Source: Elusimicrobiota bacterium
GTDB taxonomy: Bacteria > Elusimicrobiota > Elusimicrobia > UBA1565 > JACRDR01
Length of the DNA: 32,425 nucleotides
Direction of reading: 5' to 3'
NCBI GenBank assembly: GCA_016194745.1
Contig: JACQBA010000003.1
Coordinates: 1-32,425 of the forward strand
The notes beneath the pieces were generated by a model. The model searched no databases and was not told where the DNA came from. It worked only from the letters and a program-made list of their open reading frames with translations. Positions within the stretch are counted from its first letter, which is position 1; the number at the start of each line of letters is the position of its first letter. Shown one piece after another: positions 8,258 through 18,451 of this stretch. The position numbers and the translations under genes are program-made.

Positions 8258-9010
8258 ATGCTCCGTCGCGCGGCTCCCTCCGCCGTCCTGATCGCGTCGC
8301 TTCTGTTTCCAATCGCGGCGTCCGCGAGGACTCCCGCCGACATGCCGTACGTCCGCGACCCCGACGCGTTGGAACGCGACCTTCGCGCCGTTTTCGACAA
8401 GATACAGTCCCTGCCCGACCTTTCGTCTCTCCGCTTGAACTACGTAGGGAAGTCCGCGCCACAATGCCCATGGATCGCCGAAGCGCTGCCGCCTAAGCCC
8501 GAGGAGGGAAACCGGCTGGGAACGATCAACGCCTGCTGGATCGTCGGTCAGGCGGCGCATACTCCGGACGAACTGGCGTTCATCCTGGGGCACGAAGTCG
8601 GCCATCTAGTCCTCGGGCATTCGGCGAGATACGTCCGGGACGTCGAGAAGATCCTAGAGGAAGTGAAGGCGGCGCATCCTCGAGAAATGCGGTTCGTGAC
8701 GCTGGATCTGCTCGGCGGCCCGGTCTCGCCGCGATCCTCAGCGATCGAGGGCGTCCTCCGAGCGGAGTTCCGCCCGAGGGTGCAGAAGCTCCTCCACAAA
8801 AACGAGTTGGACGCAGACTCCTATGCCGCGAATCTGATGGTCCGATTAGGGCTCGATCCCAATGCCGGCGTCCAGGCGATGGGGAACATCGAGAAGCTCT
8901 ACGAGCAGCTCAAGCCCTCGGAGCAGCGCGCACGTTTGTTCAGTCATCCGCCCGCCGCTATTAGAGCGCAGGAGATCCTGCTGCGCCTCCAGCTGCCGCC
9001 GCTCCCCTAA
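8258..9010 (+). CDS. Exported M48-family zinc metallopeptidase
   Basis: A peptidase of 250 residues with a signal peptide (about 1-23). The zinc motif HEVGH is at 112-116, the third ligand is E183 in NELDADSYA, and an SHPP motif lies at 229-232. All of these are hallmarks of M48 peptidases such as BepA/LoiP, which work in the periplasm on misfolded outer-membrane proteins. There is no TPR extension, so it is the short form. It is preceded by another exported protein gene. It ends three bases from the convergent TraB/TIKI-like gene. Substrate and partner are not evident. Confidence 0.9.
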   Translation: MLRRAAPSAVLIASLLFPIAASARTPADMPYVRDPDALERDLRAVFDKIQSLPDLSSLRLNYVGKSAPQCPWIAEALPPKPEEGNRLGTINACWIVGQAAHTPDELAFILGHEVGHLVLGHSARYVRDVEKILEEVKAAHPREMRFVTLDLLGGPVSPRSSAIEGVLRAEFRPRVQKLLHKNELDADSYAANLMVRLGLDPNAGVQAMGNIEKLYEQLKPSEQRARLFSHPPAAIRAQEILLRLQLPPLP

Positions 9011-9013
9011 GCG

Positions 9014-9963
9014 CTACCTGGCGACGTCGGACTGTTCGACCGGCGGTCCCATCATCGCCTCCAGGGCGCGCCGCTGCGTGGCGAGATGGCTGTGTCCAAA
9101 GACGACCAGGACCGTGTCGTAGTCGTTGAGCGCGCGGGCGATCTCTCGGACGATGAACCGGTCGCGGATCATGCCGATCTCGGCGGAGAGCCGTTGGACG
9201 TACGTTCCGCCGGCGAGAGGCGCCACGGCCTCGCTGTCTTTGGTATACGTCGAAAGGTCGAAGGCCGCGCCCGTTTTTTCGCGATGCCAGGCATTCAGGC
9301 GGGCCAGGGAGGGCAGTTGCTCCGAGGTCACCTCGTAGCGCTTGCTCCAACGGGACATCAGTTCGGGATATACCTGCTCAAAGGACTTTGACTCGAAGGC
9401 GCGCTCCCGCTGAAGCTGCGGAATCTGGCGCAGGGTGTAGAAGCACAGAACATCCTCGAGCAAATAGCCGTTGGAGAAGAGTTGGGAGTGAATCTCGCGG
9501 TCGGAAGGCTCCGCTCCGCGGAACGCTATCCCGCGCTTCGACGCCAGGATCGCCGTAAGTCCGGGCTCGCTTCCTTTGTAGAAGCCCTTGTCGGTCGACG
9601 CCTTTTCGTCGGCCCTGTATTCCGCGAGTCGCCCGGCGGGGTTCGTGCCTAGCTCGGCGCGCGTCCCTTCGATGAGCGCCGCGTCGAATCGTACCTTATC
9701 GAAGAGAGCGCGGACGTTGCGGAGCGTGGGGCTGGCCCATTCCGTCGAATGGCGGCTTGCCGCGTAATACAGGTGCTTTTCGCCGCGCGCGAAATGGGCG
9801 TAGTAGGAGCCTTGGAATGGTTGCTTCGAGCCCAGCTCGTAGGACCAAGGATCGACGAGGGCGAGGTCCGGCGAGAACGGCGCGATCCGCTCGGCCGCGC
9901 GGCAGAGGCCGCCGCAAAGAATCAGAGGCCCGATCAGCGCCGCCGTGCGAAGGGCGGCGGCGG

Positions 9964-9967
<4 letters not shown>
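9014..9967 (-). CDS. Exported TraB/TIKI/ChaN-like superfamily protein
   Basis: A protein of 317 residues with a signal peptide (about 1-24). Scattered conserved acids and histidines resemble the EreA/ChaN/TraB/TIKI superfamily: H73 in YYAASRHST, E100 in FDAALIEG, E153 in FRGAEPSD and a C-terminal VVFGHSHL. Members include TIKI metalloproteases and haem-binding ChaN, so enzymatic activity is possible but unproven. The ATG overlaps the lon stop (ATGA), making it the last gene of the tig-clpP-lon run. Lon-coupled expression hints at an envelope quality-control role (inference). Family assignment is moderate. Confidence 0.6.
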
Positions 9968-12386
<2,419 letters not shown>

Positions 12387-12387
<1 letters not shown>

Positions 12388-12989
12388 TATCTCTTGCGCG
12401 GCGCGATCACTTCGTCGACGATGCCGTACGCCTTCGCTTCTTCGGCGGACATGTAGTAGTTGCGCTCCATGTCTGCGCGGAGCTTGCTGTCGGTCTGGCC
12501 GGTGTGCTTGGCGAGGATGCCGATGAGCTTCTCCTTCATGAGATTCATCTCTTTCGCCTCGATCACGATGTCCGTTTCCTGTCCGCCAATGCCGCCGGAG
12601 ATGAGAGGCTGGTGGATCATCACGCGGGAGAAGGGCAGCGCATAGCGGCGCCCCTTCGTCCCCGCGGCGAGAAGCACGGCGCCGAAGGACATGGCCATGC
12701 CGATGCAGATCGTCGTGATGGGGGCCTTGATGTACTGCATGGTGTCGTAGACCGCGAGGCCGGCCGAGACCATGCCGCCGGGGGAATTGATATAGAGGTT
12801 GATTCCTCTCTCCGAGTCCTCGGCGTCCAAATACAGCAGCTGGGAGATGAGGAGGTTCGCCGAGTCCGTCGTGACGGCGCCTTCCTGGCCGCCCACGAAG
12901 ATGATCCTATCCTTCAGCAAGCGGGAAAAGATGTCGTAGCCGACCGCCGAGCCTTGGTTCCATCTCTCGAGTATCGTAGGGATGATCAT
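12387..12989 (-). CDS. clpP: ClpP serine protease subunit
   Basis: ClpP, 200 residues, forms a tetradecameric barrel fed by AAA+ unfoldases. The catalytic serine S101 lies in GMAMSFGAVLL (most ClpPs have GxAASMGA) and the histidine is H126 in VMIHQPL. The third position, Asp in E. coli ClpP (ERDRFLSA), aligns with N177 in ERNYYMSA. The spacing matches after allowing a two-residue insertion (LIS for LG). The enzyme may therefore have an altered triad. The gene lies between tig and lon, with no clpX. A -10-like TATACT and an AGGA lie in the 24 bases after the tig stop. Confidence 0.95.
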
Positions 12990-13013
12990 GGTGTCCTGAG
13001 TATAGTATTTTTT

Positions 13014-14285
13014 TTACGCGTCCTTGATCGCCGCGGACTTCTTCAAGAAGTCGACGGTCTTGCGTTCCAAGAGCATCGCGGCGACCTGGTCCCTCTGCTC
13101 GTCAAAGAACCGTGCCACGTTGGCCTTCTGTTCGTCGTTCTCGGCGCCTTCCAGGCTGCGGGCCTTTTCCGCGTCGTGGTCCTGGTCGGTGACCGTGATC
13201 TTCTCCGCGTCGGCGATCGCGCGCAACAGGTACGAGAGCCGGACCTCGTCCTCAGCCTTGGGGCGGAGCTTCTCGGCGACTTTCTCGCGCTCGCCTTGCG
13301 GCCAATCGCGCTTGGGACCCATCACTTGGCGGCGCAGGCGGTCCATCATCCGCTCCAGCGTCGAGTCCACCAAGGACGGCGGCACGGCGAAGCGGTTGTT
13401 CTTCAGAAGCCCTTCCTCAAGCTGCCCGATGAGTTCCTTCTCGGACTTGTGCTTGGCTTCCTCCTCGAGGAGCGCCTTGAGCTTTCCTTGCAGCTCGCCC
13501 ATCGAGGCGTAGCCGAGGTCCTTCGAGAACTCGTCGTCGAGCTTCGGCAGCACCTTCTCCTTGATCTCCTTGAGGGTGACGCGGAAGACGACCGCCTTGT
13601 CCTTGAGCTTGCCGGGGATGTCCTTCGTCTCGCCCCGCTTGACGCCGACGAGCCCTTCGACCAGGCCTTCGGCCGCGTCGGTGGCGGACATGTCGAGCAG
13701 TTCGTCTTGGCCCTTGCCGTTCTTGAGAGGCTGGCCGTTGTCGAGGACCTGGTAGTCCAAGACGACGTAGTGATCCTTGGCGGCCGCGTCCTTGGCGGAC
13801 TTCTCGAGGCGCGCGTTGCCCTCGCGGAGCTCCTGGAGACGCTTGTTCAGTTCTTCGTCGGAGGCCGCGTACGCCTTTCGGGTGACCGGCAGCTTCTTGT
13901 AGTCCTTCGCCTGGACTTTCGGGGGGACTTCCACGTCCACCTGGAACGATAGCGGCTTGCCCTCTTCCATGGACAGGGTGTGCACCTGCGGGGAGGAAAG
14001 GGGATGAAGCTTATGCTCCTCGCAGGCTTTCGGCACCGCGTCCCGCAGAAGTTGGTCGACGACCCGCTCGCGAAGCGCGCCCGAAAGCTGCTGCTGGACC
14101 ATCTCGATGGGGGCCTTGCCCGGGCGGAATCCGGGGAGGCGCGCCTGGCTTTGGAGGCGGATGAGCGCGGTGTGGGTGGCCTCCTTCACTTTCTCGGCCG
14201 GCACCTCGATCTGGAGGGTGATCAGGCAGCCCTCCTCCTTGATTTTCTTGCTTCCCGCCTGCTCCTTCGTGCTGAAAATGCTCAT
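13014..14285 (-). CDS. tig: Trigger factor, ribosome-associated chaperone/PPIase
   Basis: A protein of 423 residues, within the family range. The N-terminal ribosome-binding domain has the signature LPGFRPGKAP (about residues 49-58). It is followed by a divergent PPIase-like domain (about 160-245) and the helical C-terminal chaperone arms. It binds ribosomal protein L23 and shelters nascent chains. GAGGAG lies upstream of the ATG, and TAAAAT further up is a likely -10. It opens the tig-clpP-lon run, a common bacterial order. Its TAA sits at the start of a run of nine A residues. Confidence 0.95.
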   Translation of the reverse strand: MSIFSTKEQAGSKKIKEEGCLITLQIEVPAEKVKEATHTALIRLQSQARLPGFRPGKAPIEMVQQQLSGALRERVVDQLLRDAVPKACEEHKLHPLSSPQVHTLSMEEGKPLSFQVDVEVPPKVQAKDYKKLPVTRKAYAASDEELNKRLQELREGNARLEKSAKDAAAKDHYVVLDYQVLDNGQPLKNGKGQDELLDMSATDAAEGLVEGLVGVKRGETKDIPGKLKDKAVVFRVTLKEIKEKVLPKLDDEFSKDLGYASMGELQGKLKALLEEEAKHKSEKELIGQLEEGLLKNNRFAVPPSLVDSTLERMMDRLRRQVMGPKRDWPQGEREKVAEKLRPKAEDEVRLSYLLRAIADAEKITVTDQDHDAEKARSLEGAENDEQKANVARFFDEQRDQVAAMLLERKTVDFLKKSAAIKDA

Positions 14286-14391
14286 TTCGGCTCCTCGAAA
14301 CGTTGGATGGGTTATTTTACTACATTGCCGACTCCGGTGTCAGTCCTTGAAGGCATCGAACCCGCCGTTGTCGAATCGCCCGAGGTCGTCG

Positions 14392-14420
14392 TTGACTTTA
14401 GGGATGGAATTGGGTTAACT
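14392..14420 (+). promoter_or_regulatory. Sigma70-type promoter ending six bases before an ATG
   Basis: TTGACT (14392-14397), a 17-base spacer and TTAACT (14415-14420) form a good vegetative promoter. Six bases later comes the ATG at 14427, so the mRNA should be leaderless or nearly so. No ribosome site lies before the ATG. Confidence 0.6.
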
Positions 14421-14426
14421 CGACGG

Positions 14427-14909
14427 ATGACTCGGTGGAAGAGTTGGACGGTTTTAGGGGCGCTCTTGGCGCTGCCTGCCTTCGCCGGAGCCCAGGAATC
14501 TCCGGGCCAGTTCGGCTTGGGCGCATTCGTGGGCGTCCCGTTCGGCGCCTCGGCTAAGTACATCATCGACCGGAACCTCGCCGTCGACTTCGCCTTGGGC
14601 GCTCAGGAGCACGATATCGACGGGCATCTCGACTTGCTTACCCATTTCCGCGATCTGACGCGCCGGCCGGCCAAGGGCAAGGCCGCTCCGTACCTGGGAA
14701 TCGGCGCCAAGTTCCGCGACAGGCCGCAGACCGAGTTCGGCGTACGTTTCGTGGGCGGGCTATCCCTCACCCTTTCCAATTCGCCCGTCGAGTTGTTCCT
14801 CGAGGTCGCCCCGGTCCTCCGGCTCTCGCCCGAGGTCGCCGCGGACGCCGACGGCGGCATCGGCTTGCGGTATTACTTCGGCGCTCGAAAGGACTCCCAC
14901 TGCCCGTAG
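14427..14909 (+). CDS. Small outer-membrane beta-barrel-like protein
   Basis: A protein of 160 residues with a signal peptide (about 1-21, cleavage after AFAGA). The rest alternates polar and hydrophobic residues in short strands with Gly and aromatic belts: QFGLGAFVGVPFGAS, LAVDFALGAQ, PYLGIGAKFRD, FGVRFVGGLSLTL, VELFLEVAPVL, GGIGLRYYF. This pattern suggests an eight-stranded outer-membrane barrel. The strand ending in YYF, near the C-terminus, resembles a barrel closing strand. No specific family is recognised. It is divergent from tig and has its own promoter. Confidence 0.65.
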   Translation: MTRWKSWTVLGALLALPAFAGAQESPGQFGLGAFVGVPFGASAKYIIDRNLAVDFALGAQEHDIDGHLDLLTHFRDLTRRPAKGKAAPYLGIGAKFRDRPQTEFGVRFVGGLSLTLSNSPVELFLEVAPVLRLSPEVAADADGGIGLRYYFGARKDSHCP

Positions 14910-14977
14910 GGGCCTGCAACACGGCGCGGGACTTTGGGGGCAGGCGCCGTTCGGCGAAGGACCGATGATCCTTTTGC

Positions 14978-15083
14978 GGTCCTAGGACCCACTCGGGCGT
15001 AGGTCCAAACGACCCACTTCTATTATGGGACCTGCGGCGCCTGGCGGCATGGGACCAAGGGACCCACTTCAATTCTAGGACCT
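14978..15083. repeat. GGACC palindrome and 33-base direct repeat before the murein operon
   Basis: The perfect palindrome GGTCCTAGGACC (14978-14989) is followed by two imperfect copies of a 33-base unit at 15001-15033 and 15051-15083, spaced 50 bases apart. The last 23 bases agree at 20 positions (GACCCACTTC, then CTATTATGGGACCT or CAATTCTAGGACCT). A related copy lies at 18385-18404 before the fourth murein gene, and AGGACCTAGG (15077-15086) recurs at 21855-21864. The position before both transcription units suggests a shared operator, though a dispersed repeat is possible. Confidence 0.5.
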
Positions 15084-15139
15084 AGGCCCTAGGCGGCCGA
15101 ACCCCCTTATACTCTGATTCGAGCCCGCCGCGCGGCGCA

Positions 15140-15157
15140 ATGCTGAAGCGGCTATGA
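15140..15157 (+). promoter_or_regulatory. Possible five-codon upstream ORF coupled to the L,D-transpeptidase gene
   Basis: ATG at 15140 opens a frame of five codons (Met-Leu-Lys-Arg-Leu) whose TGA overlaps the ATG of the next gene (ATGA at 15154-15157). A -10-like TATACT lies at 15108-15113. It has no clear ribosome site and may be chance. Confidence 0.25.
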
Positions 15158-16404
15158 GCAGAGGGACGGTAAGCCTTCTGGCCGGACTTAGCCTCCTCAC
15201 CCCTCAAGGAGCGGCGACCCGCCTATTTGCGGAAACATACTGCCCGCCGCCCCGCCGCGAGGTACAGCAGCCCGCGCGGCGTCCGGAGTCGCCTCCCGCG
15301 CGCCGGCCTGAGGACGCCCGAGCCCATGCGGATCACCAAAGAGGAATCCGCGGCGCACTGACCGACCAATTGGACGTCTCCCACCTGCTCCTTGCCGGAG
15401 TGAAGGACAATCGGGCATTCATCGAGGAGACTCGACGCTTCGAAGCGATCCGGGTGGCCGCGGAACGGGCGGCCTATAAGGGTGATACCGAAGGGCTCAA
15501 GGGGGCGCTCAAGGACGTCCAGGAGTTCCGGCGCCGCCTCTCGGAGCAGCACGGTCTGGAGCCTACGGAACAAGAGGAGGCCGCCATGCTCCGACGCTTC
15601 CACGAATTCATTGCCGGCGAGGGACGGAGCCAAGTCCCGCAGAGAGTGAGCGTCGGCGCGGGGGCGATCCAGCCGGGCCCGGGCCGGATCTCCGGTGTCC
15701 CCGTCCAGCCGAGCGCCGGCACTCGCCCGCCGATCCCCTCTCCGCAGCGGCAGCCTCCGCCCGCGCGATCGCCCTGGCAGACGGCTCAGCGGACCCAGCC
15801 GCCGCGGCGTCCCGAGCCCGAACGCGCGCTGCCGCCTCCGCGAAGGTCCCTGCCCCCGCGGGAACAGCCTCCGCGCGAGCCGCCCGACGAAGTCCCCGCT
15901 CCCGCGACCGGCCCGAGTCCCTCCGGAGTGCTCGCCCAAGTCGCCGAGCGCAATCCGCACATCTCGAGGCAGGCGCTCACCCGGGTCTCGCAGTATCTGG
16001 AACAGAACAACGTCCGCAACAAGCGCTACGTGGCCGTCGCCGACTATCGAGGGCCGACGGGACGATTCCATCTCATCGACATGAGCTCGGGACGAGTGCA
16101 ATCCTACGCGGTCTCCCGCGGCGCGGGGGGGTATTCCAACCGGCACGGCAGCCACGCGACGTCCTTGGGCATCTACACGACGGCCGAGACCTATTCCGGC
16201 GCGCACGGGTACTCGCTTCGCGTCGACGGAAGGGAATCGACGAACAACAACGCGCGCCGGCGGCTCGTCGTGATCCACGGGGCGGACTACGTCGGCGACA
16301 ATTACGCGGGGCGTTCATGGGGATGCTTCGCCCTCTCCTACAGGTACGTGAGAGGGGTTATCGACAAGCTGAAGCAGGGCGCGGTCTTGATCGCGCACAG
16401 GTGA
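15154..16404 (+). CDS. Exported L,D-transpeptidase (YkuD_2 type) with novel N-terminal domain
   Basis: A protein of 416 residues. A signal peptide (about 1-26) is followed by a domain at about 66-185 that is shared with the next three genes (LDVSHLLL, RRFEAIRVAAERAA, EFRRRLSEQHG, ISGVPV). Next come a Pro/Arg-rich linker (186-257) and a C-terminal murein L,D-transpeptidase catalytic domain (about 262-416) of the PF13645 type. The catalytic C391 lies in GRSWGCFAL and H375 in VVIHGADYV; the GSHATSLGIYTTAETYSGAHG segment matches the family. It should form 3-3 cross-links or anchor proteins on peptidoglycan in the periplasm. It is the first gene of a three-gene operon. Confidence 0.88.
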   Translation: MSRGTVSLLAGLSLLTPQGAATRLFAETYCPPPRREVQQPARRPESPPARRPEDARAHADHQRGIRGALTDQLDVSHLLLAGVKDNRAFIEETRRFEAIRVAAERAAYKGDTEGLKGALKDVQEFRRRLSEQHGLEPTEQEEAAMLRRFHEFIAGEGRSQVPQRVSVGAGAIQPGPGRISGVPVQPSAGTRPPIPSPQRQPPPARSPWQTAQRTQPPRRPEPERALPPPRRSLPPREQPPREPPDEVPAPATGPSPSGVLAQVAERNPHISRQALTRVSQYLEQNNVRNKRYVAVADYRGPTGRFHLIDMSSGRVQSYAVSRGAGGYSNRHGSHATSLGIYTTAETYSGAHGYSLRVDGRESTNNNARRRLVVIHGADYVGDNYAGRSWGCFALSYRYVRGVIDKLKQGAVLIAHR

Positions 16405-16409
16405 GGACC

Positions 16410-17129
16410 ATGAACAATAAGGATCGGCCGGGCCGACGCAAGGTCGTAGAGCTGACGCTCGCCGCGTGCGCCGCGGCGTGCTCGGCCGGAGGGCTGCACG
16501 CGAACACCGCCGCACCCGAGCCTCCTCCGGCCCGGCGGCATGCCGCGCTTCCGGCGGCCGCGCCGGACGCGGATCCGGAGCCGGAGATCCGCAAGTCTCT
16601 GAGGGAGCAGCACGCGGTGGCCGGCGCCTTGATCTCCCGCATGCCGCCGACCTTCGCGAGGCAGCGCGCGGAGGAAGCGCTGCGCGAGATCGTTCACGAC
16701 GCCCAATCGGCTGACGCGGAGCGCTCGGCGCCGGCGCGCATCGGGCAGCTGTCCGCCGCCTACGCCCGGCTCGACGTCCTGAGGCACCGGATCGAGGATA
16801 GCGGGACTCCTCTGGCGGAGGGAGAGGAGCAGCAGATCATCCAGCGGATGGAACGAGGCGGCGAACGCCACGTTCCGGGACGAGTGACCGGCCCGGCGGG
16901 CGTGCTCGGCGGCGGACCGAGCGGCGCGGAAATCCCGGGGAGGCCCGTGGACGAGACGCCTCCGCCTCCTCGTCCGGCCTCGCCCGCTCCGCCGCGGGAG
17001 GCGCCGCAAGCCGAAGCCGACCCCGATCCCGACGAGGAGAACCCGAGCCGCGCGCCGGCCGGCGATGATGACGATGGCGACGACGAAGATGACGACGACG
17101 AAGACGGGGACGAGGACGACGATGATTAG
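16410..17129 (+). CDS. Exported non-enzymatic member of the murein cluster with poly-Asp tail
   Basis: A protein of 239 residues, starting five bases after the transpeptidase stop with GTGAGG as ribosome site. A hydrophobic N-terminus (about 12-30, with Cys20/Cys24) suggests export, possibly as a lipoprotein, but no good lipobox is seen. Residues 58-180 look like a diverged copy of the neighbours' domain: helical, with a helix pair and an LAEGEEQQI segment matching the EQEEAAM/PEEEAAY position, then IPGRPV matching IxGVPV. There is no murein enzyme domain. The last 37 residues are nearly all Asp/Glu. It could bind cations, basic partners or the Arg-rich linkers of its neighbours; the function is unknown. 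Confidence 0.7.
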   Translation: MNNKDRPGRRKVVELTLAACAAACSAGGLHANTAAPEPPPARRHAALPAAAPDADPEPEIRKSLREQHAVAGALISRMPPTFARQRAEEALREIVHDAQSADAERSAPARIGQLSAAYARLDVLRHRIEDSGTPLAEGEEQQIIQRMERGGERHVPGRVTGPAGVLGGGPSGAEIPGRPVDETPPPPRPASPAPPREAPQAEADPDPDEENPSRAPAGDDDDGDDEDDDDEDGDEDDDD

Positions 17130-18336
17130 GCGGGCGGCGGCCGTCTCGGTTCTTTGTCTTGGGGCTGCGGCCCTTTCGCGCGCGGCCGACGCGCCCGTGC
17201 GGCTGGACTACCACGAGCCGCGCGCGACGGCCCGCACCGCGCCTCCGCGTGCGGCTCCGAGGGCTTCCGATCGCGTCGAGACTCCCCAAGATCCGATGCT
17301 GAAGCTCCGGACGCAATTGACGGATCAACTCGACGTCTCCCATCAGCTCCTCGCGCGCATTCCCGGCCTGGCGGACTTTGTCGCCGCGACGTCCCGCTTC
17401 GAGGCGATCCGCGTCGGGGCGGAGCGAGCCGCTTTCGAGCGAAGCGCCGAAGGGTTGGAGCGTTCCGTGAGGGAGATCGCCGAGTTCCGGAGGCAGTTAT
17501 CGGAACGGCACGGCATATCCCCGAGTCCTGAGGAGGAGGCGGCGTACCTTCGCCGCTTCCACGAGTTCCTCGCCCGAGGGCCCGTACGCCATACGCCGCA
17601 GCAGGTGCGCGTCGGCGGCGCAGTGCTTTCGCCGGGAGACGCGAGGATCGAAGGAGTTCCCGTGCCTTCCTCACCGAGGCCGCGGCAGGTCGCGCCGGCG
17701 CGTCCCGCGCAGCCCCAGACGCCCGCGCCGGCGCGCCTCCCCGAGCCGCCGCGGCGACCCCCCTCGCCGCGCCGCGAACAGCCAAGGCGTGAGGAGCAAG
17801 AGGATGAGCCCGCCCCGACTCGACCGCGGGAGGTCCCTCCGCCGCCCGCGCAGGGGGACCCCGACAAGTTTCAGCTTCCCTTCCGAGACACCTCGAAGTG
17901 GCCGCGCGTCGTGTCCGGGGGCGAGTTCGGCGCGAGCCGAAGCAACGGTAGTCGACGGCATGCGGGGATCGACTTCGCGCTCCCGACGGGCACCCCGGTC
18001 GTGCCATCCAGGCCGGGCCGAGTCGTCATGGCCGGATGGCGCAACGGCTATGGGAACCTCGTCATCGTGGAGCACTCCGACGGTTCCCGGACCTGGTACG
18101 CCCACCTGAGCCGCATCGACGTCCGCTCGGGACAGCGCGTCGACCGCGCCAAGCTGCTGGGAGCGGTCGGAAGCACCGGGCATTCGAGCGGACCTCATCT
18201 CCACTTCGAGATCCGGGACAAGAACGGCCGCACCTTCGACCCGGCGAAGGTGCTGCGCTCTAATACGCCGAAGCTGTTTAGGCCCCTTCTGGGTCCGCGG
18301 CCCCAGCGGCTGGACGCTCCGGAGGACGTCGAATAA
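17122..18336 (+). CDS. Exported M23 (LytM-type) murein endopeptidase with novel N-terminal domain
   Basis: A protein of 404 residues. A signal peptide (1-21) precedes the shared domain (about 63-182: LTDQLDVSHQLL, SRFEAIRVGAERAA, EFRRQLSERHG, IEGVPV), a Pro/Arg/Glu linker (183-247) and an M23 peptidase domain (about 262-385). Zinc ligands H280 and D284 (HAGID) and H361 (PHLHFE), plus H328 (YAHLS) and H359, are all present. It should therefore be an active metallo-endopeptidase cutting peptide cross-links. The ATG lies inside the end of the preceding gene (8-base overlap), so the two are coupled. The longer frame back to 17065 runs through the poly-Asp region and was rejected because the signal peptide starts at 17122. 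Confidence 0.88.
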   Translation: MIRRAAAVSVLCLGAAALSRAADAPVRLDYHEPRATARTAPPRAAPRASDRVETPQDPMLKLRTQLTDQLDVSHQLLARIPGLADFVAATSRFEAIRVGAERAAFERSAEGLERSVREIAEFRRQLSERHGISPSPEEEAAYLRRFHEFLARGPVRHTPQQVRVGGAVLSPGDARIEGVPVPSSPRPRQVAPARPAQPQTPAPARLPEPPRRPPSPRREQPRREEQEDEPAPTRPREVPPPPAQGDPDKFQLPFRDTSKWPRVVSGGEFGASRSNGSRRHAGIDFALPTGTPVVPSRPGRVVMAGWRNGYGNLVIVEHSDGSRTWYAHLSRIDVRSGQRVDRAKLLGAVGSTGHSSGPHLHFEIRDKNGRTFDPAKVLRSNTPKLFRPLLGPRPQRLDAPEDVE

Positions 18337-18364
18337 CACTCCCATTCGACGGAAACGGGGGCTG

Positions 18365-18420
18365 CCACGTTATAGGCCCTTTTGCCCATCCTATTATGGG
18401 TCCTAATGCCCTAAACGTGG
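18365..18420. repeat. Nested inverted repeat with a copy of the intergenic motif
   Basis: CCACGTT (18365-18371) and AACGTGG (18414-18420) form the outer arms. Inside, CCCAT-CCTATT-ATGGG (18385-18400) is a small hairpin followed by TCCT, which copies the CCCA...CTATTATGGGACCT motif found at 15013-15033. It lies 30 bases before the fourth murein gene and is a candidate operator shared with the operon at 15154. Confidence 0.45.
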
Positions 18421-18451
18421 GAGATTCGGTCTGTCACTCTAGGAAGTGCCC

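Noticed and set aside
17041..17128. GAT/GAC-rich run as a simple-sequence repeat
   Set aside because: It is in frame as the acidic tail of the gene at 16410. Mixed GAT/GAC/GAA/GAG codons argue for a selected protein sequence rather than slippage.
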